Part shown: positions 50,838 through 63,074 of the stretch, piece after piece | How positions within the stretch are numbered: the stretch's first letter is position 1 | Layout of the letters: each line of letters starts with the position of its first letter | NCBI GenBank assembly: GCA_030141605.1 | Contig: JAQGDQ010000210.1 | Location: forward strand, 256,553 to 320,552 | Source: Tubiluchus corallicola | Taxonomy: Eukaryota; Priapulida; Priapulimorpha; Priapulimorphida; Tubiluchidae | Direction of reading: 5' to 3' | DNA: 64,000 nt | Translations under genes and position numbers: made by a program | Notes under the pieces: model-generated | Databases searched by the model: none | The model's input: the letters and a program-made list of their open reading frames with translations, nothing else | Told to the model about the DNA's origin: nothing

Positions 50838-53800
50838 ATGATGCAAACTTTCTCCAGCCTACGTGTTCCGGTTCTCGGATTTTTTGCAGCCGTCGTTATT
50901 TTGTGTAAGTAAATGTTGTCAATTTTATAGCATTTTCGCACTTTACGTTTTGTATCGAAGTTTTTTTTAAGAGATCCCTTTCGGTTGTTATGTACCTTTA
51001 AGCTACGCAGTAATAATGTCACGGAAATAATTTCTACAATGGTAGGATTTTTGTATTGATCGTAATAATATTATTCTGGAGAACATTGACAAAGAAATCA
51101 ACGTCGCATACAGTAGGCCTGTTTTGATTTAACGTATTTTTGATGACACTATAGTTGTTAATTATAATTTATGTTGACTCAGTGCTATTGATGAAATTTC
51201 CCTTTCACTGTAAATTATTATTGTGTTCGGCAATGGCTGCTATAGTTTGCATAACCTCGTTAATATTGTCAATACCCAATATTGAAATTTTTATTGTCAA
51301 TTCTATTATGTTTGTGTATGCACGTGCATACTTTTTGCCGTTAACGTAGCTTTAGAGGAGCCTCTGACTTCGAGTGTACGCAGCAATTTAATGCAATTTA
51401 GGATTTATTGAAGAATGGCGATACATATCAGTTCAATAACTTGTTTTAATGTAGGCCTATAGGTTTTGACGTTACACATATTGATAGGACACGTAGTCAA
51501 TATTATACAGCTTACTTCTTTACGACAAAATTAATGTCTGCTTTCTGAAACCCTAATAATGGCCACAGATGCGTTTCATTTAGAAGTTTCTTCACTTGTC
51601 TACTACAGCTTGGCTCGCTTAAGTGTAATTGTTATTATTCTTTAGTTTTTGAAATCTTCAATCTGAAAGTTCTGGTTAGCGTTTTGAAACGTCTTCTGGA
51701 ATAACAGCTTTTTGATCAATCCGTTCGTTCATTCAATGAACTAAAAGAGCTTTAACCCTATTTAAAATTTTAAACATCGTCAGTTACCGACAGCCGATGT
51801 TTTTTTAACAAAGTGACTCGATATTTTCAAAATTTTCCCAAGCACTATGTTCAGGAAGCCCTCGTGGCACTTTACTTGCGTCTTCGAAAAGAGACGAAAC
51901 TGACCTTTAAACGTCGGGACCGACCGCTCTTAAAATGTACCGTCACCAGGGTGAGCAACAGCGGGGTTCAATTTCGCGCCATTTTTCATTGGAATTTTAC
52001 ACTGCTGCTAGCCGTGTAGTGTAATCGTAGCTAAGTTAGCTTGCTCATTATGTGTGGGTATATTATATATTAAATCTGTTGACATGTTAATAGCGGTTAT
52101 TGGTGGAATTTCTGCACATTTTTGAGTATAGCCCTTCTCTGTAGTAGACTAGTAAATCTTGACTTCGCAGGTTTTGCACTTGGGCTCAGTCATGGTGAAC
52201 ACACAATTGCTTGCTACGAGTGCGCTTCCGCCCAATTCCGTAGAGATGACGTCGATTACTGTGGCGACGAGTTCACTCCTGGTAAAGTAAATAAATCTGA
52301 ACGCGTCTGCAGAACTTGTGTAAAACGAAGAAGTTTACTAGAAGGCCGGACTCTATTAATACCCAACTATACAAGTAAGCTTCCTAATTATATTTGCGGT
52401 TTAATATCTGGTGAATTCATTTTTGTTAACAAAATGCCACTCGCTGGATAAAGAGTTTGGTATCGTGCGTGTTTTTAAACTAACAAGTGACAAGTATTTA
52501 GATGAATTATTTAAAGAAAGACGGGGTGATTTTTCATGTACTAACCTTTTTCAAGTACGGTAATTGTATACATTTTAACACCAAAAATACTGCAAAGGCG
52601 TTTCTGATAATTAAATAATAGATTAAAATCCTAATTAACGGCGGGCAAGGCTGACTATTGATTACATTACAAACTAACATAATTTACAACAGCAAAAAAT
52701 AGTCTACGAGCGTGTTGCACGTGTTTACGAAAGCGAAATTGAAGAACAGGGCTACTGCAAGATATTCAGTGTGTAGTATTAAAATTAGGCAAGTTCTGAG
52801 ATAAAAACGCAAATTTCAAATTTACCGCTGTGCTCACGCATGAGCTATCGAACGTGTGCAGTTCGTCACAAACGAAAACGAACACCTCTGAACTGAGAGA
52901 TACAGCACCTGGTTTTTGTGCAGCGAGTTTCCGAAATGCAGGCGCTGGTGCCCGTCTAACTAGGCGAAATGCATGTAATAACAAAGAACTAGTGACGCGA
53001 ACCCGAGATTGCGTTTATGTAGTAATAATTCTTTCACGAAAGTCATTTTTGAAAAAATAGTATGTTTCCTTTCAATATTTTAAAGAGAAGATTGTCCTGA
53101 CCTACACTTTAATATTCTGTCCGGTTTTCTTTTAAGTCTTTTGAGTATAGTGTTCCTTAATATTTAAGTTAGAAAACTTAGCAAACTTAGTAAAAAATTT
53201 TGAAGTCGGTGCAAAAGCATTTTTCGGTTTCTTTGAACTGATCATAAAACTCTCTAAAGCACCGTTAAACAGACATCCGGAATTGGTTCTTACTTATCTG
53301 GCTGCCTATAAACAATACCATAGGAATAGCTGCAGAAAACAATGTAAGGTTATTAATAGCGCATAACGCATTCTGCGTGTCTGCTAAACGCCGCTTAACG
53401 CATTCCGGACGTCTCGTAAACGCTGCTTAAGATTTCGGCTATCTAGTCCCCTAAGCTTGTCAGGCGTAAGGTACTAGTAATCCATGTCTCAAATGAAAAC
53501 TCAGAACTATGACTTTTCGTGAAGTTCAAAGTCTAATACAATTATGTTAAACACAAAAGAGCCTCACCACTTTCTTTTTTTGGTGTTTGAAAACTTGATA
53601 TAATAGAAATACAAACCAAAGTTTGTTAGCTGAGTTTAGTAGTTGGCATTGTGGCTTATTTTTGTAGATAGCTACTAACCCACATCTATCTCATTAAAAA
53701 GTGTAGTGGCTTTTTATGTACATTTTCAGTTGTTGTCAACCGCAACTGCTTCGAAAAGAAAATTGTCTCAGGTGAACACTGCAAATACTCACGATTTGTT

Positions 53801-53923
53801 AAAGGTGCCATGGACACATGCTACTGCTACACAGACTTTTGCAACTCCGGACACGAGATGGAGCCACTTGCTGTTGCACTGTTGGCAGAAATTGCTGGAG
53901 CAGTGTGTCTTATTTATTTCTGA
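50838..53923 (+). CDS. Ly6/uPAR (three-finger) GPI-anchored protein
   Basis: Exons 50838-50904, 52171-52374 and 53730-53923, with both introns in phase 1, join to 154 residues. Residues 1-22 (MMQTFSSLRVPVLGFFAAVV.. ) form a signal peptide; a second in-frame ATG follows at once. The mature part has ten cysteines in Ly6 spacing: ACYEC, DYC, VCRTC, RNC, EHC and the closing DTCYCYTDFCN. The C-terminal LAVALLAEIAGAVCLIYF is a hydrophobic tail without a cytoplasmic extension, as for GPI attachment. The CxCxxDxCN ending and extra cysteine pair resemble the quiver/sleepless branch of invertebrate Ly6 proteins, but the ligand or channel partner cannot be told. Signal-peptide, domain and domain/tail exons are the usual Ly6 arrangement. 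Confidence 0.88.
52545..52760 (-). repeat. dispersed repeat family R3, copy 3
   Basis: Reverse complement closely matches 14785-14995 (cgtaaacacgtgcaacacgc, ttttgctgttgtaaatta, cgccgttaatta, aatctattatttaattatca). In intron 2 of the Ly6 gene. Confidence 0.75.
53345..53440. repeat. short tandem duplication (~35 bp x2)
   Basis: Two units containing taacgcattc, a gtct core and taaacgc(c/t)gctta lie head to tail in Ly6 intron 2. Function unknown. Confidence 0.45.
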
Positions 53924-54262
53924 CTTTTCGAGGACATGCAAATTACATTGGAATATCTATGGTTTGAAAATTGTACGGTCGTTGAATGAAAGCGATTTCG
54001 TACCATGATTTTGAGCACTTCCTTGAAGATTAAAGCAGCAGCTTACAGCTCTCAGTCAGCCCTAAATACTTTCTAATCTGCCACATCATGTGTCTTGCTG
54101 TAGATTTGAACAGCCAAAATAATACGCTGAAACTTATTGTAGTATCTCGTTACTGGTTTCGGCTACTTAAGCAAGTAACACCGGTGTGTCTCCATCACTT
54201 TAATGATTTTAACCTTATGTGCACCATTATTGCTTTGTTGTATATATTGTAAGTTATTTAAA

Positions 54263-54268
54263 AATAAA
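54263..54268 (+). promoter_or_regulatory. polyadenylation signal AATAAA (Ly6 gene)
   Basis: Canonical hexamer 340 nt after the Ly6 stop codon, followed by a T/G-rich segment. Confidence 0.65.
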
Positions 54269-54336
54269 TTGTTGTGCACTACTTTTATTGAATAATATTT
54301 AAAAATAGCCAAGGAATAGCTGGTTTGTCACGTTAA

Positions 54337-54402
54337 TCGACCGAACTTAAGCCACTTTGAGTCTGATCAATAAATGGATGGGTGACCACTAAAAAACTGC
54401 TT
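54337..54402 (+). ncRNA. 5S rRNA-like fragment
   Basis: The run gaacttaagccactttgagt then ctgatcaataaatggatggg, tgacc resembles the internal promoter half of 5S rRNA (gaagctaagc..., then tggatgggtgacc). The 5' third and 3' end are not recognisable, so this is a 5S pseudogene or part of a 5S-derived SINE. Confidence 0.5.
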
Positions 54403-54484
54403 CTGGCCAGTTTTTTCTACCATACTACCCACGGTTATTTCTTTTGCTGATAGAGCATCTATCCACCTATAAACATGAGCAAAC

Positions 54485-54790
54485 ATTCATGTACAGGGTG
54501 TCCCAGAACTCACTATTCACTATTCTCTTTACATTTTTAACGAACAAAGCAAAGCGTTCTAACGTATTTACACAAGAACTAAAAACTTTGGTAACTCTTT
54601 TAGTTAAACTAGACGGAAAGGGAGTATTAATTCACACTTAAACAAAGTATGACACCTACATTGGTTCAGTGACTCACTTTAGAGGACCATCCTTGATAAG
54701 GAGGTAGAATTTGGTCCCACTACAGTTATTCAGTAACAGTATATCTGTTGGTATACGGCATTAGATTCTAGCTTGCTGAACTGTATTAAA
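54485..54790 (+). repeat. possible diverged relative of the 45900-46100 sequence
   Basis: Shares gacacct, agt.gctcactttaaagg-like text and gattc.agcttgc in the same order as 45945-46080. It opens with tacagggtgtcccagaact, a phrase resembling some DNA-transposon ends. Weak by eye. Confidence 0.3.
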
Positions 54791-54799
54791 ATTAATCAT

Positions 54800-57700
54800 A
54801 GAAATTATAATTTTGTTCGTCAGTGTCGTGTCTTTAGAAATTACTACAGGTTCTAGTTTAACGCCTGAGAAAATTCAATGGCGTCCAATTGCACTTCGTC
54901 CCCCTTAAGCCTCGGACCCAACTGTGAGACAGCATTGCATGTAGCAGACAAGACAAGTGTATCCTGAAGCCATTGCATTTTTCATAACAATCTTTAGTTT
55001 CTCATAACAATGGCGTCAGTCACATCCTGGTAATCAGCCTCGAACTCGGACCGTGAGCCAAAACTTCAGTGCGGTTCCTGGCGCCAACGAGCGCACTTCA
55101 TTAGTGAATTCCAGTCTGAGTGTATAATGCTTCATACTCATCTTATCCATGTTATTACATTTACAATAAAAGGTTTCTCTAAAACCACCATACTGACTAG
55201 TTTTGTGTTGGTGTTCATCGTTGTTACATTGGTCCGTGACCAGGATGTGATTAGCGCCATTGTTATGAGCGTTCGGTTACAAATTCTTTAAATCAAATGG
55301 AAAAAGGAAACGTTAAAACGATGGGAATGATACGATCTTGCTAACCTGATAACAATGTTTTCAAACTCTGAGGGGAATAAATTACAAAAAGGGGATGGAA
55401 AAAGAGAATCTCGCCAGGACAAAAAGGAGTTGGAAATTAATAAGAAATCATTAAAAGTAAGAAGAAGAAAGACATTGATGCACACGCCAGATCTCGAAAT
55501 TATGCTAAAGCTAAACTATTGAACCAAGAAATGTTATGAGTCATTTCTATACTGAATTATTATCATGCAGCTGTGATTTACGTAGTAAAACCTCTAGATA
55601 TAGTATATAGAGCCTATATATTAGTACTTAATTATTATGGATCAAGAGATTAATGTCATGTTTTGCACAGGTGCGCGTGAATCAGTAATTTCTTGCAAAT
55701 GAGATCGTGTGACCTTTTCACGTCTAGGTCTGTAATAAAGATCATGGTCTTCTAATATCTAGATTTATAGGGCTCACTGAAATCTCCCACCTTATTAATT
55801 TTTCATGCCCTGGCGGGAAAGTTACACTAATCCTAGTAGTCCTAAGCGGTTCTCTCCGATTTTCCTTCCAAATTTTCTTTCTGAATTCTTTAAACCTTTT
55901 TAAAGGGCGGTACATTTAAAATGACCAAAGTTATTGATTTTAAATAAAGAATTGGGATAAGGAAATGAAAAGGTCTTCCTGCGCAGGCTTCCATATTTGT
56001 TTCTTGGGCGATTTTTTCGAGATCCGCATGGATTTTGCTCCAGCCTACTAATCAACATGTCCATTTTCCTCTATTGTCAGCCCAATTGAGTTTTAGAGTA
56101 GCTCTAACGTCTGACACCAACAGCGTTAACTGTAAATATTACAGTTTTGAATTGTGATTAATTTTTTTTTCGTACAGACTGACTAAAAACATTGAGCACT
56201 CGAGGCTGAGGTTCTGGCCATGTAAGAGGCTGCAAACTAATGTTAATATTGTGGTGGGACCTTCAAAAGATGATCTTCAAAGATGAGACAATGAAGCGGA
56301 AAGATATCTTAGCCATGTTGAATGCATGTAAATCGTTTCTAAACGAGTGAAATAACCAGAGCAGTAAATGAAACCGTTCAAAATCAGCTCAAAACTTGCA
56401 AACTACCAAAATCAGAATTGAACTTGCACGTGTCTATTAATCAGAACTTTAAATTTGCGTTAAAGTCATAAGACTCGTTACCAAGTTTCAGAGATGAGCG
56501 GATAACGGACTCCGGTCATGCGTTTGTGGAATCCGCACTAATTTTACGGATTGGGGATTTCGCGGATATTGAATTAAGGACGGATATGTTGTGCGGATTT
56601 TGATGCCTAAAACGCGGATTGTACGCGAAATTGCAGCACTTGCGTAAGATGAATTTTCAAGTGTTTACACGAAAAGTTTACCCAATTTCAGTTCGTTAAG
56701 CATTCCCTTGTGCATTAAAATGTTTGTTGCCACATTAAACACCTTTCAACACTACTTCAGTTTAAAATGTCCTCATCACCTCTTGCCTTATCACTTCTTC
56801 CCAATATTTTGCCTGGAAATTTCTACACGCAAAACGTAGCTTATAATTACAAATATTACCATTTTTTTACTCGAGCCTATTTATGGTTTGTGGTGTGATG
56901 GGCATGATATAGTTGAGTGATGTACTATGTACGTCGTGCTGTGTGAGTTGTCGTTGAAGGTTTACAAGCAAAGTTGGGTCTGGCGAGTAATTTGCTATTG
57001 ATCAGCGATTAACAACTCCTAGCTTCATACAAGAAACCCGTTATAGGGCACACATAGCAAACCTAGTTGTTGCCATTTTTGCGGATAACGCGGATATGCG
57101 GATATTCAATTATATCTCAATCGTCGCTTTACTGATGCGGATATATACAGTTGCGGATAAACGACAAAATGATATCCCCCCATCTTTGGCAAGAATATTG
57201 ATACGTAATTAAGATAATGAAGACAGATCTTAAAAGAAAAGTTACGCTGTCATTCAAAGCATATTTCCTAGCAAAAGAATGCCGAACAAACATATGACAA
57301 TATCACACACTGACTCTGCTCAATCCCATTCTCTTTCATGTAGGCAATACAATTCATAATCAATTGTAAATGAGTAAAGCTTGCCTCACTACAAAAACGA
57401 GTTGTTTCGTGACACGTAAATAAAAGAAGACGATAACTGAATTTTGTTATTTTTAATTTTATTGTGATTTTCAATCGTGTTATAATCCATTTGCATAGAT
57501 ATATAATAGCGAAATATTTGACCATTCCTAAAGCCTACACTGTACACTGTTATTCAACGCCACCTGTAGCGCGACTGTGCATGACGTCACAGTGACTTGC
57601 AAAGGATTGGTCTAATAAAAAATATTCTTACTGCAGCGACATTACACCTTAACAAATGTGCATAGTTAAAAAATAATTAAAGTACAAGCTATATAATAGT

Positions 57701-58995
57701 TAATAAAACGTAACTTTGATATTAAATAAGTGTTACTATATATATAGATGTGCAATTCAAAAAATTAACAATCACGTATTTAACCATTACCTGATACAAT
57801 TAACCGAAAACATGTATAAAAATAATACCACAGGTTCCATCTATAAAACTATATTTTAGACGGTTGAAAATATTTCACAAATCAAAACAACTTATTATAT
57901 GAAATCTAGTTAAATCACCATTTTTCGGATGGCTTCTCTAATACCGTGAATTTCTACACGTTCCGAAATGTTACTACTATATACATTTAGTAAATCGTTA
58001 AAGATTTAACCGCCTACGTTGTCACTTAAATAGACTGCGCTATGTGACTTCCATTTTTAAAACTTCGTACAGAGTCACGCTGTTTACAGGCACGTCTTTT
58101 CTGATGTCCAAACACCTAAAAAGGTTTTTTGGAGCGCGCGGTTTAAAGCGAGTTTGAATGGACCAAGCACCATTTCCTTATACATAAAGATCAACCTGGC
58201 TGTAACCTTTATTTCAACTCTTTTATTTCTACACCAGTGGTCATTTCTTTCGTTGCCTCTTCCTTAGCTTATAGAGTAAATATTAAAAATTTGTCATTAA
58301 TTTTTAGACAACTTTCTTTTCTTAACTGATGTACGTTTATTCTGGCACACTTCACTTTAAGTTATCTTACCTTACCTTACTTTATCTTACCTTACCTTGC
58401 TATCTACTTCTACTACATGTACAATTGTCTAAATTAGTGCTTATGCAGTTGCAAAATTGAACTGCTTATTAGTTAATGCAGGTGACAAAATTATTGCCGG
58501 TAATACACACCTGTTATTACAAATGAAAAAGCAGAGTTACAAACATTCACCTGTAATATAGCTTTAAAACCAGTTATAATGTCGTATAATTAATTAACCT
58601 ATTAGTACGAAAGCTGGTTGATAATTATATGAATTAATATCACACCATAATCAAGCATTGATATAATAAATTAATAAATACATTAGCAAGTTTCTAGCAC
58701 ATTCTAAAATCCGAAAGCTGTTATAACAGCCAATGTTACTGACATTGACTGTATGCGACGTCACAGCAAAACGCTATAAATAATATTAAATAAACTATCA
58801 TGTCAATTATATAATACGTAAACAGAATGAAAAATAATTATTGTAGAAAGCAGTATATATACATATACTACAGTGAAAAGTAACCTGCAGGAGTAGACCT
58901 AACCTAGTTAATTTCTGTGCCAACTATATTCACACAGTACTGCACAGTGACGCGTATAACGTTCTCCTAAACTGCAAACATAAAAAGGAGTGTTT
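54800..58995. other. intergenic, no gene seen
   Basis: About 4.2 kb of AT-rich DNA between the Ly6 gene and the secreted-protein gene. It holds a candidate MITE (56489-57188) and a TTACC/TTATC-rich patch at 58360-58402. Short frames such as 55485-55288 and 57525-57268 have no splice context or family. Confidence 0.55.
56489..57188. mobile_element. candidate hAT-like MITE (CAGAGATG ends)
   Basis: Starts cagagatgagcggataacgg and ends gatatccccccatctttg; the outer ~16 bp pair as inverted repeats with three mismatches. The 8-bp flanks ccaagttt and gcaagaat agree at only 5 positions. Many cggata / gcggat words near both ends support a sub-terminal repeat structure. Confidence 0.5.
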
Positions 58996-60199
58996 TTACT
59001 GTCCCCCTTTTACTATTTCAGTTTTTTTGTCAATCGCATGAAGTACTCGTTTTCCCATTGCCGCAATTTGTTCCAAGGCTTTCTCTCCTTCGTGCTTAAT
59101 TTGTTCGATTGCCCTTTTTGCTTCATCTTTTACAGTGCCTGCTGCCGCTAACTCTGAACTTGTTTCAACAACTTCAACAGCAGGAACAGGTGCAGGTTCT
59201 TCTGGAGGTCCCAAGGGTTCAAAAACCGGAAATTGGCCTGGCGGGGGCGCTGTAATAATCCAGTCACTTGGAGGCCCGTCAAGAAACTGAGAGAGATCTT
59301 TGAATGAGACCTGCGGTAAATCTGATTCCCCTGGTGGTGGTCTGGCGCCTCCTAGTAGTGGATGCAACATATGTTGTTCATTTGCTGACTGTACTGGAGG
59401 TTTTTGTTGGTCCAATGTGGGCAGGTCACTGCGTGGTCGAAGTTTTGGGCCGATTTCCTACAAAGAGAGATATCAATTTTTGTCCTAATGGTGTTGTGAA
59501 ACCGCATGATTTATTGTTGAACACTCAATGCAAAATTACAGTTTTATGTTAATGACTGTTACGTAAGACAGCAAACGTTTAAAATATAAGCTACAGAATG
59601 AGACAAATGTCATCAGAAATGCTGTCCAGGAAAAGTTTTTTAAACAAAGTAGGCCTACGTGTAATTTTACTTCTCTTACAGCAATGTTGTAACGATTCTT
59701 TGACTACTTTTCTCTGGTACATTTATCAAAAAAAAATATTGAAAATGGACAGCCATCACTAAAACCCGTTAGTTAAAGTTGTGGTAATTTGCAGAACTGT
59801 TTCTTGCAATATGTAACGCGTTCCTGTAGTTGTATAGTATGTCTTACACCAGTTTACCAAATAACAGTTTTTCTTGAAAGCCTGCCCAAGTTAAGGGTGT
59901 AAGAATACCATAGGAATTCTTGTAAATTCTTGTAAAATAGTTATCAGGTTACCTGGATCATGCGATATGACCGGGTCCGACGAATTGTAATAAATTGACT
60001 TTTTAGCCACTGCAAATGTTTTGTTACGTACAACAATTTAGTTTTTAGATCTTTACCACTTTTGTTCTTTACCGTATTTACCACCCCTGTAATGCATTTT
60101 GCCAGTTTAGCAGTAAAAATACAGACATACCTGTCCCAAGACGCTGATGAGACTTAACGTAAGCACCAGGAACACCGAAACAATGAATTTTGTCAGCAT
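58996..60199 (-). CDS. secreted proline-rich protein, unknown family
   Basis: Two minus-strand exons, 60199-60131 and 59457-58996, join in phase 0 to 176 residues ending in TAA. The donor is CAG/GTATGT, the acceptor TTTGTAG. Residues 1-22 (MLTKFIVSVFLVLTLSLISV..) are a clear signal peptide, with likely cleavage around residues 20-23. Residues 30-105 are Pro/Gly/Glu-rich, with PPPGESDLPQ, LDGPPSDWIITAPPPGQFPV and EPLGPPEEPAPVPA. The last ~45 residues form a predicted amphipathic, Lys/Glu/Ala-rich helix (DEAKRAIEQIKHEGEKALEQ). No cysteine is present in the mature part. I recognise no domain; a matrix, mucosal or lipid-binding role would be speculation. No repeat origin is evident. Confidence 0.75.
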
Positions 60200-61093
60200 A
60201 TTCGTAGCCGATAGCAATGCCCCCACCGAGGGCCCTCAACTGTTGTCTAACGGAAGCCTCTCCCTCAAGTGTAAAAGTTACTGAAACTATAACACTCCAG
60301 CCGACAGCTTGTCTCAGCTTACGTCATATACGTAGGACGATGAGAATAATGATGAGCAGCCTGTTCATGTCACTAATAAGGTATTGCTCGCGGTATAATG
60401 ATTAATAACCACGTACCCTGACAGACAGATGTTCCTTGCATTAATTAGCAAACTGGTGAATTCATAACAACACTACAGTAAATATAATGTATTTCAGTTG
60501 TGAAATTTTCATCGGCATGTATGTAGAGAGTTTAAGTGTGTGAACAATCTTGTTAGATATAGATTTTGCAATTCCTGCTCCTGTTGCGATTTTGCATCCT
60601 TAGCCATACTTAACATGTTACTCTTACTTACTATAAATTAAAGTTTAAAAAATACCATGGTGTAGAATACTACTATGATTTAAAAAATTGTTTAAAGTTT
60701 AATGCTATATTGAACTTTACTGCATTTCGTAAGCGTACACCCAATTCCTACTACATAATGTATTGAAATTATTTTAACTTGAATGATCACTGATTACCAT
60801 TTCTAATAGCCGAACTGTTACAAAAACGATAAATTTCTTTTTTTGGATAACCAACCGTTTTAATACAAGATTTGTAAGACTGATTGACTTAAAAAAAGCA
60901 ATGATATGAAGAGAATAGCAAATGGAGAATATCTGCATATCAGTAGAGTGTCGCTATAACAAGATTATTAACATTTAGGATGTAACCTGCATTTGTGTTA
61001 CTGTTAATCAATGTTTTTAACTTAAGCTTGTATTACGGAATTTTTCTTGCTAAGTGATCTGTTTCTAAATTGCTGATGTAGCTTCTCTATTAC
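60200..61093. other. intergenic, nothing recognised
   Basis: About 0.9 kb of AT-rich sequence upstream of the secreted-protein gene. No TATA box could be assigned with confidence. Confidence 0.5.
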
Positions 61094-61735
61094 ATGTCTA
61101 TAGTCAAACTATCATTAGGAGTTCGTACACAAACACCCAGTGAATTGTGTCTTATTGAAGCAGACATACCATCCTGTCGGGCTAGAATAAGAAACGTTCA
61201 GAAAAATGGTTTGCTAAGGCCAGTTCACACATCCTCCATTATATTTAGGTTTGTACTTAATCTGTGTCGTCAAGCTAGGACAAGCTAGGACAAGGTATAT
61301 TGATACCTTATTAGCAAATGACAATTTAAATTTAATTGATCAAGATTTCAGTGATATTTGGGCTTATGTAAGAAATAAACAATAAGACTAGATATACTCG
61401 GTATGTGCGTTTTAATCCAGATTTGAAATACCTCCATATATACCACAACGATGATATGCCTGAATTTTCATGCATTAGTACCTCTCGTTTGTTACTGTCT
61501 TCGCAGGTTGGTGGTAGAAATAGAAAGGTGGTCGAGAATTCCACGAGAGAGAAGGACGTGTGAGTGTGGGTCTTAGTATTCAAGACGAAAAACATGTGCT
61601 TTTCGCACGCTCCCTATCTGCTAGTAAAGTAAACTATATTCGTCAACATTATAGTGCTATACCCCAGCTAATTTTTGATGCAGAGCCTAAGCTACTCCAC
61701 TTGAAATCGGTTTGCTGCGAAATTCATGAAATGTG
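61094..61735 (+). mobile_element. LINE C-terminal relic
   Basis: The frame from 61094 contains SLGVRTQTPSELCLIEADIP followed by SCRARIRNVQKNGLL. Further on, in shifted frames, IPRERRT/CECG-like and SIQDEKHVLFA text occurs near 61545-61600. The pattern LGVR..TP..L.LIE...PS..A and C.C....QDE.HVLF is common downstream of the RT in LINE polyproteins. Broken by several frameshifts. Confidence 0.6.
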
Positions 61736-62389
61736 AAGTGTTTGAACGTTATAATTATGGCTTTTTTGTTATTTTTACCTTTTTTTTCTCAGCTTGAGTC
61801 GAAATATTCCATTATTTATTTTCGCAAGTATTATTTAGTACAACTGTTCATTCTCTGTCTACAGCGAATGTAATCGTTGCAAAAATACATTATATATTAT
61901 GTTATTTAGTACGCTTCGCATACTTCGATAATCTTACATGTGTTTTGTACTTACGAAATTTCTCTTACAGAATAGAACTTCACATGGACTGTTTTACTTA
62001 CAAAAAATGTATATATATATATCGGTATATTAACTTGTCGAAGGTTGACAGTACAAGGTGGAAGTCCTGCTGAATATGGCTGCCGTGGTTGTGCTGGTGC
62101 AGGTATCATGGCTGTAGTACTTTCAACTGTACATAACAACTGATTTCGTTAGTGGCAAAACTGCCCTGTTACAGGTTTTAAACTGCAAACAACTGCAGTG
62201 CGATCTTGATTCACTTTCCTTGAAGGCAGATCTGAATGGAATGATATTCCATCCTGCCTAATCTAAAGTAATCTCTATTGGTGACGGTTATGTTTGTGAT
62301 TATCAAATGGCTGATGAAAATCATGCACCAGTTTCATTAATCTATTCGTCATCTGAGCGTGACTTGAGGGCAACATATATTCGAACTTA

Positions 62390-63073
62390 TTAAAAAGGCG
62401 AAGCAGATATTAACTATCATCAAGCGAAATTTGCGACATTTGGATTTTAACACATTTAAACTATTATACTTGGCATTGATTCGGTCTAGATTAGAATATG
62501 CTAGCTCAGTTTATAATATGCGAAGAGTCTACGTTATGGATCCTTAGAAAACATTCAGATGAGGGCTTTTAAGTGTTGCAATCAGCTAGATGACTTATCG
62601 TACTCTGGGCAACTGAAAAACTTTTGGTTAATGACTTTGAGTTATAGACGTCTAACAGGCCAGCTGATTGACTGTTACAAATTAGTAAGCGGAATTTATT
62701 CTACAAACGTGTCACCATTACAGTTTATAGTAAACCGTACGGTTCGTGAAGGACCAGTGTTGCAACAGCCTCGTACAAAACATTAAACTGGTTGTCATGA
62801 TTTCTTTTCGTGTACGATTCCGCCTATTTGCAATAAGATTCCTGCATCAGTTACACTTTCATCATCAGTGAACATTTTCAAAAATTCGTCAGATGAACGT
62901 TTTAGTGAGCACCTGGTGCAATACGATCATCGAGCTTTGTTATCCCTGCCACCTCCACATATGCTTGATCATGTATTATAATAAATGAATGTTCTGTATG
63001 CGTGTCAGAAATTTATGTTATATTGTTAACCACGAGTTCGAAAGTTCTTCGGAACTACATGAAAACTAAACTG
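62390..63073 (+). mobile_element. CR1-like LINE 3' relic ending in (CTA)n
   Basis: At 62397 the frame KAKQILTIIKRNLRHLDFNT then LALIRSRLEYASSVYN is a CR1-type RT thumb. After a frameshift it continues as IQMRAFKCCNQLDDLSYSGQ then LTLSYRRLTGQLIDCYKL-type text up to 62783. The 3' UTR runs directly into the triplet array that starts near 63075, as the LINE at 15960-16515 also ends in a short CTA tail. Confidence 0.75.
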
Positions 63074-63074
63074 C

